Shown here piece after piece: positions 56,416 to 64,000 of a stretch of 64,000 nt of DNA (position 1 is the first letter of the stretch; each line of letters opens with the position of its first letter). Under the pieces are notes generated by a model. That model saw only the letters and a program-made list of their open reading frames with translations, made no database searches and was not told the origin of the DNA. The position numbers were made by a program, and so were the translations under genes. This DNA comes from Scrofimicrobium sp. R131. GTDB lineage: Bacteria > Actinomycetota > Actinomycetes > Actinomycetales > Actinomycetaceae. The stretch spans positions 372,001-436,000 of the forward strand of contig NZ_CP138335.1 of NCBI RefSeq assembly GCF_040256745.1, given 5' to 3'.

Positions 56416-57177
56416 ATGGCACGAGTACTGCTGGCGGGTGAATCGTGGATCAACTCGGCCACCGACCATAAGGGCTTCGATCCGTTTCCTCACACCCAGT
56501 TGCAGATTGGGTGCACGGAACTATTGGCTGCTCTCTCTGAGCGCGGCCACCAGGTCACGCATCTTCGTTCCCACGACGTGGCCGACCTGTTCCCCCAGGA
56601 GCAGGCTGAGTTGGACCGGTTTGAGGTAGTCATCCTGTCCGACATTGGCGCCAACTCTCTGCTCTTGTCCCCCCGGGTGTTTGCCGAGGGGAAGACGGCA
56701 CCGAATCGGCTTCACCTGCTGCGCGACTGGGTCCGGGCCGGGGGCTCCCTCCTGATGGCAGGCGGTTACCTCAGTTTCCAGGGTTTCCAGGCGAAAGCCA
56801 ACTACGCTGGCACCGCCATCGAGGAGGTACTTCCGGTCAACCTGTTCCGATGGGATGACCGAGTCGAAACCCCGGAGGGCTCCCGGGGCGAGGTCCAGGA
56901 CTCCGCCCACCCGATTGTGGCCGGGTTGGACCGGGTGTGGCCGCCACTGTTGGGCTACCAACAGCTCCGAGCCAAGCCTGAAGCCGAAGTTCTGGTTCGC
57001 ATTGGGGAGGATCCGCTCCTGACAGTGTGGGAGTATGGACAGGGACGGGCCGCGGCCTACGCTTCGGATATCTCTCCGCACTGGGCCTCAGCCGAGTTCA
57101 TGGTCTGGGCCGGGTACGGCCAACTTTTCGGAGCGCTGATCAATTGGTTAGCGCGCACAGACCCATCGGAGGTGTAG
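56416..57177 (+). CDS. Glutamine amidotransferase-like protein (DUF1355/ThuA-like fold)
   Basis: 253 residues. Opens with ARVLLAGESWINSATDHKGF and has VVILSDIGANSLLLSPRVF, then WVRAGGSLLMAGGYLSFQGF and DISPHWASAEFMVW. This matches the putative cytoplasmic glutamine amidotransferase family (PF07090-like) of unclear activity. A canonical nucleophile Cys is not obvious in the GGYLSFQG loop, where Ser or Tyr stands instead. In an operon with sugar genes, it may process a sugar derivative. Identity of the family good; function unknown. Confidence 0.7.
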   Translation: MARVLLAGESWINSATDHKGFDPFPHTQLQIGCTELLAALSERGHQVTHLRSHDVADLFPQEQAELDRFEVVILSDIGANSLLLSPRVFAEGKTAPNRLHLLRDWVRAGGSLLMAGGYLSFQGFQAKANYAGTAIEEVLPVNLFRWDDRVETPEGSRGEVQDSAHPIVAGLDRVWPPLLGYQQLRAKPEAEVLVRIGEDPLLTVWEYGQGRAAAYASDISPHWASAEFMVWAGYGQLFGALINWLARTDPSEV

Positions 57178-58095
57178 GTGAACCAGCAGGAAGTCCTCGT
57201 CGTCGGCTCCGCCAACCAGGACATCGTGGTTCGAGTTGATCGACTCCCGAAACTGGGGGAAACCATCCTGGGGGAAGACGTGGTCTACCTGCCGGGTGGC
57301 AAAGGCCTAAATCAGGCCTGTGCCTGCGGTGCCACCGGGACCAGGACCCATTTTCTGGGGGCGGTGGGGGCCGATGGATCCGGCACCCAACTGCTGGCAG
57401 CGATGCGGGAACGGGGAGTTGACGTTGACCTGACCCCCAGTCTGGACGAGGTGGCCACCGGTACCGCACACATCTTGGTGAGCGCTAACGGTGGCAACCA
57501 GATTGTGGTGGTGCCGGCCGCAAACTCCCAGGTGTCCGAAGTCCAGGTGCAGCAGGCATTTGCCGCACTGCCCGACCCGAGGGTGTTGGTGCTGCAGGGG
57601 GAGATCCCGTTTGCCACCTCGCTGGCAGCGGCGGAGCTGATGGGCGCGCGCGGGGGCAGAACGGTGTTCAACCTGGCCCCGGCTGCGGAGGTGCCGGAGC
57701 GCCTCCTGGCTCTGGCCGATCCGCTGGTCGTCAACGAGTTTGAAGCCGGGTTGATTCTCGGTGTCACCCCGCCGAGTTCGCGGGCCGAAGCGGCGGAACG
57801 GGCCCGGGAGTTACTGGCCCGCTCGCGGTCGGTGATCATCACCTTGGGAGCCCAGGGCTCAGTGGTCGCTGATCAGGAGGGCACCGAGGAAATTGCCCCC
57901 ACAGAGGTAGCCGAGGTAGTGGACACCACCGGAGCCGGTGACGCTTTTGTTGGCGTGCTGGCCGCTGAACTCTGCCACGGCCAGGACCTCCGGGAGGCGG
58001 CCCGCCGAGCCAGCTTGGCCGCTGCCCAGTCGGTCACCCGGCCCGGAGCCTCCCAGTCCTACGGCGCCATTGAGGCGCTGTATCGCGAAGCCTAG
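57178..58095 (+). CDS. PfkB/ribokinase-family carbohydrate kinase
   Basis: 305 residues from the GTG at 57178 directly after the previous TAG, with GGAGGTG inside the stop region. N-terminal GG motif GSANQDIVVRVDRLPKLGE and LPGGKGLNQACACGATG; C-terminal signature VDTTGAGDAFVGVLAAEL with the catalytic Asp. Length and motifs match ribokinase. It phosphorylates a pentose or tetrose. Its 3' end overlaps the convergent CutC gene by 4 bp. Confidence 0.92.
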   Translation: MNQQEVLVVGSANQDIVVRVDRLPKLGETILGEDVVYLPGGKGLNQACACGATGTRTHFLGAVGADGSGTQLLAAMRERGVDVDLTPSLDEVATGTAHILVSANGGNQIVVVPAANSQVSEVQVQQAFAALPDPRVLVLQGEIPFATSLAAAELMGARGGRTVFNLAPAAEVPERLLALADPLVVNEFEAGLILGVTPPSSRAEAAERARELLARSRSVIITLGAQGSVVADQEGTEEIAPTEVAEVVDTTGAGDAFVGVLAAELCHGQDLREAARRASLAAAQSVTRPGASQSYGAIEALYREA

Positions 58096-58787
58096 AGTTC
58101 CGCCCGGACGCGCCCGACGATCTCCTGCATTAGCTGCGGATCGGACTTAGTCGAGTCCGGCAGGGGAGCGCGCATGTGTACTTCCGGGGCGCCGGTCTGC
58201 TGGAGGATCTCGACGACGTTGTGAGCGCGAACGCCACCCGAAGCAATGATTGCGATCCGGCCGTCGGCCTGCTTGACCAGAGCTCGGAGCGACTCCGGGT
58301 CGGCCACCTGGTGTCCGCCGGTGGTCAGCACGCCGGTGTAGCCCAGCTCAATCAGTTGGTCCAGGGCCCGGTGCTGGTCTGCGACCTCGTCGAAGGCGCG
58401 GTGGAACACGAGCGGTCGATCCCCGGCCGCCACCCGAAACCTCCGGGCCGCCTCCAAGTCAATTTCACCGCCCTCTTCAGCGGTAATGGAACCGACCACG
58501 AACCCGACCGGAACCTCGGCGGTTTCGGAGAGGTGGCGCAGGTGCTCAATGCGTTCCACCAGCCCGTCCACCTCGTCGGTTGTGAGCGCAAACCCTTCGG
58601 GTCGTTCCCGCACCAGGATCCTGATTCCGCCGGCGGGGGCCCCTTCAAGGGCAACCCGCAAATCTTCGTCGGTGGGGGTGAGTCCGCCGCACCAGAGCTC
58701 GCGGCACAGTTCGATTCGGTCCGCCCCGGCCTCGGCGGCAAGGCGTGAATCGGTTGCTTCTTCGACGCATATCTCGATCTGAATCAT
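58092..58787 (-). CDS. cutC: CutC family protein
   Basis: 231 residues from the ATG at 58787 (AGGAGG upstream). TIM-barrel CutC: IEICVEEATDSRLAAEAGAD, RIELCRELWCGGLTPTDEDL, FHRAFDEVADQHRALDQLIE and GGHQVADPESLRALV. Copper homeostasis in name, but biochemical role is uncertain. It is inserted on the minus strand between the kinase and the transketolase genes; the family often occurs in sugar loci. Confidence 0.9.
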   Translation of the reverse strand: MIQIEICVEEATDSRLAAEAGADRIELCRELWCGGLTPTDEDLRVALEGAPAGGIRILVRERPEGFALTTDEVDGLVERIEHLRHLSETAEVPVGFVVGSITAEEGGEIDLEAARRFRVAAGDRPLVFHRAFDEVADQHRALDQLIELGYTGVLTTGGHQVADPESLRALVKQADGRIAIIASGGVRAHNVVEILQQTGAPEVHMRAPLPDSTKSDPQLMQEIVGRVRAEL

Positions 58788-58917
58788 GGATCCTCCTGGT
58801 TTGGTCCCCTTCAGGATACCGGGCCTATGCAGGTGGTTGCGTCTGCTATAGAGTCAATTCACCTGGAAAAATATGAGTGATTCTGCTGGAACCGATATTG
58901 ACCTCAAAGGGGGCAAA

Positions 58918-59772
58918 ATGAGGGTGGCACCAATCAAGGAATTAACCCTTCAGGCGGCTCGAATTAGGCGCAGCGTACTGGCAACCCTGGTTGATCGAAC
59001 CTACGGTCACGTCGGTGGTTCGATGTCCATCGTCGAGGTGTTGGCTGTCCTCTACGGCGGCCAGGTCCGTTACCGCCCCTCCCAGCCTGACTGGTCGGGC
59101 CGCGACTACGTGGTCCTGTCAAAGGGGCACTCAGGTCCCGCGCTTTACAGCACGCTGGCGCTGGCAGGGTACTTTCCAACCGACTGGCTGACCACCCTCA
59201 ACGACAATGGCACCAGGTTGCCATCACACCCGGACCGGCTCAAGACGCCGGGGGTGGACGCCACCACCGGCTCGCTTGGGCAGGGGATTTCGGTGGCGGC
59301 CGGCATTGCTCTGGGACTGCAACTGGAGGGGACGGACCAGCAGGTTTTCCTGATCGCAGGGGATGGGGAACTAAACGAGGGCCAGTGCTGGGAAGCATTC
59401 CAGTTCATCGCGTCGCGCCCGCTCGACAACCTGATCGTCTATATTGACCACAACAAGCGACAGTTAGATGGGTTTGTGGAAGGAATCATCAAGCCATTCG
59501 ATATTGCGGCGAAGATGGAAGCCTTCGGGTTCTACACCCAGCTGGTGGATGGTGCCGATGTGAGCGCTATCTGGGATGCCACCGAGCGGGCCCGGGAGGT
59601 CAGGGGCCGGGCTCGGGCCATCGTCCTGGATACCGTCAAGGGCCAGGGAATCCGCTACTTCGAGGATTTGGTGGAGAACCATTCGGTCCGGTTTGGGGCC
59701 GCGGACTACCAGGCCGCAGAGGCTGCCCTGGCCGAGTTGGATCAGACGATTGCGGAACTGGAGGGAAAATGA
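58918..59772 (+). CDS. Transketolase, N-terminal (thiamine-binding) subunit
   Basis: 284 residues from the ATG at 58918 (AAAGGGGGC upstream); an ATG at 58873 would add 15 residues. HVGGSMSIVEVLAVLYGGQV near 30 and SHPDRLKTPGVDATTGSLGQGI near 115. The TPP motif is GDGELNEGQCWEAF with IYIDHNKRQLDG. Split transketolases have N- and C-halves as separate genes; the partner follows with a 4-bp overlap. Links pentose-phosphate sugars with aldose phosphates, and fits an island that imports and phosphorylates a short sugar. Confidence 0.92.
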   Translation: MRVAPIKELTLQAARIRRSVLATLVDRTYGHVGGSMSIVEVLAVLYGGQVRYRPSQPDWSGRDYVVLSKGHSGPALYSTLALAGYFPTDWLTTLNDNGTRLPSHPDRLKTPGVDATTGSLGQGISVAAGIALGLQLEGTDQQVFLIAGDGELNEGQCWEAFQFIASRPLDNLIVYIDHNKRQLDGFVEGIIKPFDIAAKMEAFGFYTQLVDGADVSAIWDATERAREVRGRARAIVLDTVKGQGIRYFEDLVENHSVRFGAADYQAAEAALAELDQTIAELEGK

Positions 59773-60758
59773 GCCGGTGGGAACTTGCGGATGAGCACGG
59801 CCCAGCTCAACAGGAGATGCGCCAAGCCTTCTGTCAAACCGTCAGCGAACTGATGGAGGCCAATGACCGGGTCGTGATGCTGGAAGCCGATCTGGGTTCC
59901 GCCTCGGGCACGCTCACAACAATTGGGCGCAGTCACCCGGGCCGCTACTTCAACGTGGGCATCTCGGAAGCGAACATGATGGGGATGGCCGGGGGCCTGT
60001 CCCTGCGCGGCTTCGTTCCGTTCGTCCACACGTTCGCTCCGTTTGCCTCGCGCCGAGCGGCCGACCAGGTGTACCTGGAGGGCGCCTACGCGCGCAACAG
60101 CTTCACCATCTACGCCTCCGACCCGGGGGTCTGCGCAGAACACAACGGGGGAACCCACTCCAGCTACGAGGATGTCTCGCTCATGAGGGCCATACCCGAA
60201 ATGGAGGTGTACCACCCCGCGGACCCGGTCCAGTTCGCCTGGTTGGTTCGCCAGTTGGCTGAGCGTCCTCGGGTGCACTACGTGCGGGCCGCACGCAAGA
60301 AGGTCGCGCAGATTTACCAGGCGGGATCGACCTTCGAGATTGGGCGTGGAAACCTGCTGGCGGACGGGGCTGACCTCGTGCTGGTGGCGGCCGGAGACCT
60401 GCTCGGGGAGGCGCTCGCCGTGCGGGAAGCTTTGGCTGAGCGCGGGGTCGGGGCAGCCGTGGTGGACATGTTCACGCTCAAACCATTTGATGAGGAACTG
60501 CTCCTCTCGGTGGCGGCCGGAAAGCAACTGGTGGTGACGATGGAGAACCACAGCGTCTACGGCGGGCTAGGCGGGATCGTGGCCGAGGTGCTGGCAACTG
60601 CGGGACTGGGCGTTCCCCTCCGCCGAATTGGCGTCAACGATCAGTTTGGCCAGGTGGGTACGATCGACTTCCTGAAGCAGACCTACGGCCTGACCGTTGA
60701 CCACACGCTGGAGGTCATTGGCCAGGCCGACGGGTTTGCGTCTGTTAGCGCGAACTGA
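59769..60758 (+). CDS. Transketolase, C-terminal subunit
   Basis: 329 residues. Pyrimidine-binding region with VVMLEADLGSASGTLTTI (catalytic Glu), YFNVGISEANMMGMAGGLSL and FVPFVHTFAPFASRRAADQV; the C-terminal domain follows from about residue 190 with AAVVDMFTLKPFDEELLLS. The arrangement equals the C-terminal half of transketolase or DXS-like proteins. The 4-bp overlap with the N-subunit gene supports equimolar production. The 3' end overlaps the convergent DUF5692 gene by 14 bp. Confidence 0.92.
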   Translation: MSRWELADEHGPAQQEMRQAFCQTVSELMEANDRVVMLEADLGSASGTLTTIGRSHPGRYFNVGISEANMMGMAGGLSLRGFVPFVHTFAPFASRRAADQVYLEGAYARNSFTIYASDPGVCAEHNGGTHSSYEDVSLMRAIPEMEVYHPADPVQFAWLVRQLAERPRVHYVRAARKKVAQIYQAGSTFEIGRGNLLADGADLVLVAAGDLLGEALAVREALAERGVGAAVVDMFTLKPFDEELLLSVAAGKQLVVTMENHSVYGGLGGIVAEVLATAGLGVPLRRIGVNDQFGQVGTIDFLKQTYGLTVDHTLEVIGQADGFASVSAN

Positions 60759-61716
60759 CGGGGGTGGCTAGCGGCTCAGCCGGCGTCTCCGAGTGAAGCG
60801 GGGCATTGGCTTCGACCACTTCCCGGTGCTGGGGGAGGCGGGTGTACAGCTCGTCGCGCAGCGGGTTCAGCCGGTACTTCACGACGGTGTAGAGCTGGTA
60901 GATCAGAACGGCAATGTTAGCGCTCAGGGCAATCAGGGAGACGGTGAACAGCGCTGCCGGATCGCCCGAAGCCGCGACCGAGAACTTCGAGGTGGTGACG
61001 AAGGACGGCACCGCCATGGTGAACATCATCCACAGGGCCAGGGTGTGGGCTCGGTGCTGGAGCCAAGCGCCCTTCTTGATCAGGAACGCGGGGATCGTGC
61101 AGGAGATCAGCAGCGCTGCCCCGGCGTAGAACGAGTGGTCACCCACGCAGTTGTAAACGTAGGCGAAGTTCCACAGGTCGTAGGCGATCACCCAGAACCA
61201 AAGCATGTCGGGCCAGATCATGTCTTTCGATTTGCCGCGGGAGATGAAGATCCCGAACCAGCCGCAGATGGTGATCAGATTGATCAGGCCGGCAATGCCG
61301 TTCATCCAGTTCCACGGACCGGAAAGCATGTACACCCCATCGACGATGCCGTCGGCATTCATCGCGCCCACCTGGAAGTCTCGAATGCAGGCTTCCATGA
61401 TGTTGATCGCCAAAATGGCGGGCGGGAAAATCAGCGCGGCCCGTTTGGCCGCCACCTTGGGTGAGTAGCGAATCAGCATGAAGCCCAGGCACCCGGCCAG
61501 GGCCGAGTACACCTTCACCCAGTGGAACCAGGTGCCGGTGGAACCGGTCGCGGTGTTGGGCCAAACGAAAATGGTCAAAATGATGGGCAGGGCCACGAAA
61601 AAGAGGAGGCCTCCGGCTTTGGACCGGCGGGTCAGCTCGTTCAGGCCAATCAGGGCCCCCAACACGACGAACCAAGCCGCCCAGGAATACCAGGGAATCG
61701 AATCAAACAGGAACAT
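60745..61716 (-). CDS. DUF5692 family membrane protein
   Basis: 323 residues, about nine hydrophobic segments. Blocks such as GPWNWMNGIAGLINLITICG, MLWFWVIAYDLWNFAYVYNC and GAALLISCTIPAFLIKKGAW match my recollection of DUF5692, a bacterial membrane family of unknown function. Many Trp residues lie at helix edges. A cytosolic tail of about 30 residues ends the protein. Divergent from a TetR regulator with an operator between them, so it is probably the regulator's target. Confidence 0.7.
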   Translation of the reverse strand: MFLFDSIPWYSWAAWFVVLGALIGLNELTRRSKAGGLLFFVALPIILTIFVWPNTATGSTGTWFHWVKVYSALAGCLGFMLIRYSPKVAAKRAALIFPPAILAINIMEACIRDFQVGAMNADGIVDGVYMLSGPWNWMNGIAGLINLITICGWFGIFISRGKSKDMIWPDMLWFWVIAYDLWNFAYVYNCVGDHSFYAGAALLISCTIPAFLIKKGAWLQHRAHTLALWMMFTMAVPSFVTTSKFSVAASGDPAALFTVSLIALSANIAVLIYQLYTVVKYRLNPLRDELYTRLPQHREVVEANAPLHSETPAEPLATPVSSR

Positions 61717-61787
61717 GCGCCTTTGCCTTTCTACGGGACAATTACCTTGTCTCCCACGGTAGATTTGGGCCTAGAGCTGTCACCATG

Positions 61788-61807
61788 GACACTTCTGTCC
61801 AAGTGTC
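61788..61807. promoter_or_regulatory. TetR operator candidate between DUF5692 and regulator genes
   Basis: GACACTT-ctgtcc-AAGTGTC is a perfect 7-bp inverted repeat with a 6-bp spacer, and it sits between divergent starts (61716 and 61885). Spacing and symmetry suit a TetR dimer. Confidence 0.65.
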
Positions 61808-61884
61808 TAAAACAGCCCGGTTGAAGCCAGAACAGGCTGCTCGGCCGGACAGTCGGTTGGGTCTGAGGTCCCGAAAGGAGCGCG

Positions 61885-62457
61885 GTGGGTGTGAGTGGGG
61901 ATCGGGGCGCGAAGGAGCTGTTGGCCGAAGCCCTAAAGGACCAGTTGCAGGTGATGGCGCTGTCCAAGGTCACGGTGACCGGCTTGACCAAACAGGTGGG
62001 CCTAACCCGCCAGGCGTTCTACTACCACTTTGTCGACGTCTACGACCTGGCCGTCTGGGTGTTTGAAACCGAGGTGGCCGACCACATCATGTCCCACGCC
62101 TCGTACGACCGGTGGGCAGAAGGCTACCAGCAGCTGCTCACCTACATGCGTGAGCACCGGACCGGTGTCTACGCGGTGATTCATTCCCTCGGCCACCACG
62201 AGTTGGAGCGGTTCCTGTACGGCCAGTTCCACCAAATGATGGAGGCCATCGTCGCTGAACTTCGCGGTGATCTCACGGTCAGTGCCGCTGACCAGGAGCG
62301 AGTGATCAGACACTTTGCCCTGGTGGTGCTCGGGTACTGCATGTACTGGCTGGCCTCCGACATGGAGGCCGACCCGAGTGAGCTGGTGCCAGAAATTGAG
62401 TTCCTGCTGCAGGGTCAGGTGCGCCATGCCCTGGAAACCTACGCTGCCCGGGCCTAA
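61885..62457 (+). CDS. TetR family regulator with DhaS-like C-terminal domain
   Basis: 190 residues from the GTG at 61885 (AAAGGAG four bases upstream); GTG at 61891 is also possible. N-terminal DNA-binding region LSKVTVTGLTKQVGLTRQAF with YYHFVDVYDLAVWVFETEV, the TetR/DhaS pattern. The C-terminal region has HRTGVYAVIHSLGHHELERF, resembling DhaS/TetR_C_8, an activator or repressor related to dihydroxyacetone kinase regulation. Ligand unknown. Probably represses the divergent DUF5692 gene. Confidence 0.85.
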   Translation: MGVSGDRGAKELLAEALKDQLQVMALSKVTVTGLTKQVGLTRQAFYYHFVDVYDLAVWVFETEVADHIMSHASYDRWAEGYQQLLTYMREHRTGVYAVIHSLGHHELERFLYGQFHQMMEAIVAELRGDLTVSAADQERVIRHFALVVLGYCMYWLASDMEADPSELVPEIEFLLQGQVRHALETYAARA

Positions 62458-62552
62458 TCGCCTCGCGAACACCGCCTCGCGAATACCTCCTCGACCAGAG
62501 CCGGCACCGCATTTTGCCGGGGCGCCAGCCTTGACAGGATAAGCTGAGACTC

Positions 62553-63191
62553 ATGGAAATCATTCACACGAATCACCCGCTGGTCTCGCACAAGCTGACC
62601 GTGCTCCGCGACAAGAACACCACTCCCAGCCAGTTCCGCCACCTGGTGGATGAGCTGGTTACTTTGCTGGCGTACGAGGCGACCCGCGAGGTCTCGGTAG
62701 TGCCGGTTCAGATTGAAACTCCGGTGGCGCCGACCGAGGGGCTGGGACTGGCGGAACCGCGGCCGATGGTGGTGCCGGTGCTGCGGGCCGGCCTGGGGAT
62801 GCTGGAGGGGATGCTGCGCCTGCTCCCCACCGCGGAAGTTGGGTTCCTCGGGATGGTCCGAAACGACGAAACCCTGGAAATCGACACCTACGCGGAGCGG
62901 CTGCCCGACGATATTTCCGGCCGGCAGGTGTTCGTGCTGGACCCGATGCTCGCCACCGGGTCGACCGTGGTCGAAGCGATTGAGTACCTCCTCAAGCGCG
63001 GGGCCAAGGACGTGACCGTGGTCAGCATTTTGGCGGCCAAGCCGGGCCTCGAAACCGTCGAGCGGGGCGTTGGGCACCGCGCTCAGGTCCGAGTGGTGGT
63101 GGCGGGGATCGACCCCGAACTCAACGAGAACAACTACATCGTGCCCGGTCTGGGTGACGCTGGGGACCGCCTGTACGGGGTTGTCGACTAG
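62553..63191 (+). CDS. upp: Uracil phosphoribosyltransferase
   Basis: 212 residues, usual length. [20 protein letters not shown] at the N-terminus, [19 protein letters not shown], the PRPP-binding loop [19 protein letters not shown] and [20 protein letters not shown] at the uracil end, all classic for UPRTase. Converts uracil and PRPP to UMP. A short promoter-to-ATG distance (GATAAGCT ending 10 bases before ATG) suggests a leaderless or nearly leaderless message. Confidence 0.95.
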   Translation: MEIIHTNHPLVSHKLTVLRDKNTTPSQFRHLVDELVTLLAYEATREVSVVPVQIETPVAPTEGLGLAEPRPMVVPVLRAGLGMLEGMLRLLPTAEVGFLGMVRNDETLEIDTYAERLPDDISGRQVFVLDPMLATGSTVVEAIEYLLKRGAKDVTVVSILAAKPGLETVERGVGHRAQVRVVVAGIDPELNENNYIVPGLGDAGDRLYGVVD

Positions 63192-63289
63192 CCCACGTTT
63201 CGGCGCATGCTTTCCCGGTGAGGTGCAGTCAGGCTTTACCATGATGGCGTTGCCTGTTGGCCTTGGACCAGAGAGCGAGGATCCCGCCG

Positions 63290-64000
63290 ATGTCGCCAGA
63301 ACCCTCACCCCCGCAGCGGCGGTTGCGCGCCTACATTGAAACCATGCCCACCGGGGTGCACGCATTCGTGATGGCGACCGGCATCATTTCGGTGGGGATG
63401 GAACTGGTCAACCAGCACCTGATTTCGCTGGCGCTCTGGGTCATTGCCGCGGTCGGTTGGCTCTGGCTGACGACGCTGGTGGTCGTGCGGGCCTTCGTCG
63501 CAACCGAGTCAGTCCGCCGGGCCCTAAAAGACCCGAACCAGGCCTTCGGTTTCTTCACCGTGATTGCCGCCACCTCGGTGGTGGGTACTCGCTTTGCGGT
63601 GGGGGGAATTCTCGAGGTGGCCATCGGTTTGTGGATCGTGGCCCTGTGCTTGTGGGCCGTGGCCGGCTACGCCATTCCCTGGGGGATCCTGGTTCGGCCG
63701 CTGCCAAAAGATGAGCGGCAGCGCGCCATGTTCACCACCCCGGAAGGGGGAGGGCGCTTCCTCAGCGATTACATCGATGGGACCTGGTTTGTCTGGGTGG
63801 TGGCCACCCAGTCGGTCGCGGTGCTGGGGGCAACCATTCAGCCGCACCTAGATGTGTTCGAGACGGTGGTGGCTGCCATCACCGTGGTGGCCTGGTCGAC
63901 CGGGTTGGGACTGTACGTGATGGTGGGGACCGGGCTGGTCCAACGAATCTTCCGGTGGGGGCTGAACCCCACCGACCTGACCCCCTCCTACTGGGTGGTT
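63290..64000 (+). CDS. SLAC1/TehA family channel (partial, cut by window end)
   Basis: 237 residues from the ATG at 63290 to the window edge. HAFVMATGIISVGMELVNQH and YIDGTWFVWVVATQSVAVLG are typical of TehA/SLAC1 voltage-dependent anion channel proteins (tellurite-resistance/dicarboxylate family). About six of the expected ten helices are visible. Exports anions or dicarboxylates; the C-terminus is outside the window. No evident operon partner. Confidence 0.85.
   Translation, partial: MSPEPSPPQRRLRAYIETMPTGVHAFVMATGIISVGMELVNQHLISLALWVIAAVGWLWLTTLVVVRAFVATESVRRALKDPNQAFGFFTVIAATSVVGTRFAVGGILEVAIGLWIVALCLWAVAGYAIPWGILVRPLPKDERQRAMFTTPEGGGRFLSDYIDGTWFVWVVATQSVAVLGATIQPHLDVFETVVAAITVVAWSTGLGLYVMVGTGLVQRIFRWGLNPTDLTPSYWVV

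Overview
The window comes from a high-GC Gram-positive bacterium (Actinobacteria). Evidence: a complete 16S-23S-5S rRNA operon without a spacer tRNA, GC-rich third codon positions, frequent GTG starts, and families typical of that phylum. The 16S and the gene mix look Actinomycetaceae-like, but the family is an inference I could not test by alignment. I found no CRISPR array, no intact insertion sequence and no tRNA gene.

Layout. (1) 1-5590 is the decaying end of a phage-like mobile element. All its genes are on the minus strand: the C-terminal end of a family A DNA polymerase, a BRO/KilAC antirepressor, a DUF4406 protein, a primase broken by a TGA stop and fused out of frame to the tail of a DNA methylase, and phage-type hypotheticals. 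A plus-strand DUF262/HNH (GmrSD-like) gene sits inside it as cargo. (2) 5594-10794 (minus): an NAD-dependent epimerase plus DJ-1/PfpI pair, a small membrane protein and a TRAP transporter (DctP-Q-M order). (3) 11796-14664: a ROK regulator, then a DUF47/PiT phosphate-uptake pair. (4) 14864-25107 (plus): an eight-gene operon with an IolE-like isomerase, Gfo/Idh/MocA oxidoreductase, sugar ABC transporter, PHP-domain hydrolase and GH38 alpha-mannosidase. It is suited to import and breakdown of a mannosylated, possibly inositol-containing, compound. (5) 25377-28003: glutaminase plus a DHA2-type MFS exporter. (6) 28267-32245: a PTS operon (EIIA, BglG-type antiterminator, EIICB, ribulose-phosphate-epimerase-like enzyme) with a recognisable RAT/terminator leader. 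(7) 32547-34718: DUF1801, TetR, NAD-epimerase. (8) 34807-37346 (minus): thioredoxin, CoA-disulfide reductase-rhodanese, CstR-type repressor and a 38-residue Cys-rich protein, behind a perfect 16-bp CsoR/CstR-type operator; this is a reactive-sulfur response unit. (9) HPr and enzyme I are divergent at 37452-39671. (10) 40557-46055: rRNA operon with two promoters and visible processing stems. (11) 46092-49512: class II amidotransferase, FemABX transferase, NhaA. (12) 49672-60758: LacI regulator, ribose-type ABC transporter, RpiB-like isomerase, amidotransferase-like protein, PfkB kinase, CutC, and a split transketolase; a probable pentose/tetrose catabolic island. (13) 60745-64000: DUF5692 membrane protein with a divergent DhaS-like TetR, upp, and a TehA/SLAC1 channel cut by the window end.

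How it works together. Three sugar systems (ABC-mannosidase, PTS, ribose-type ABC) each have their own regulator (probably ROK or an unseen LacI-type protein; BglG antitermination; LacI). Their products can feed the pentose-phosphate pathway through the local kinase, isomerase and transketolase, while HPr/EI energise the PTS. The strongest functional inferences are the RAT-controlled PTS operon and the CstR-type sulfur regulon, because protein and DNA evidence agree. The pathway substrates of the two ABC islands are hypotheses.
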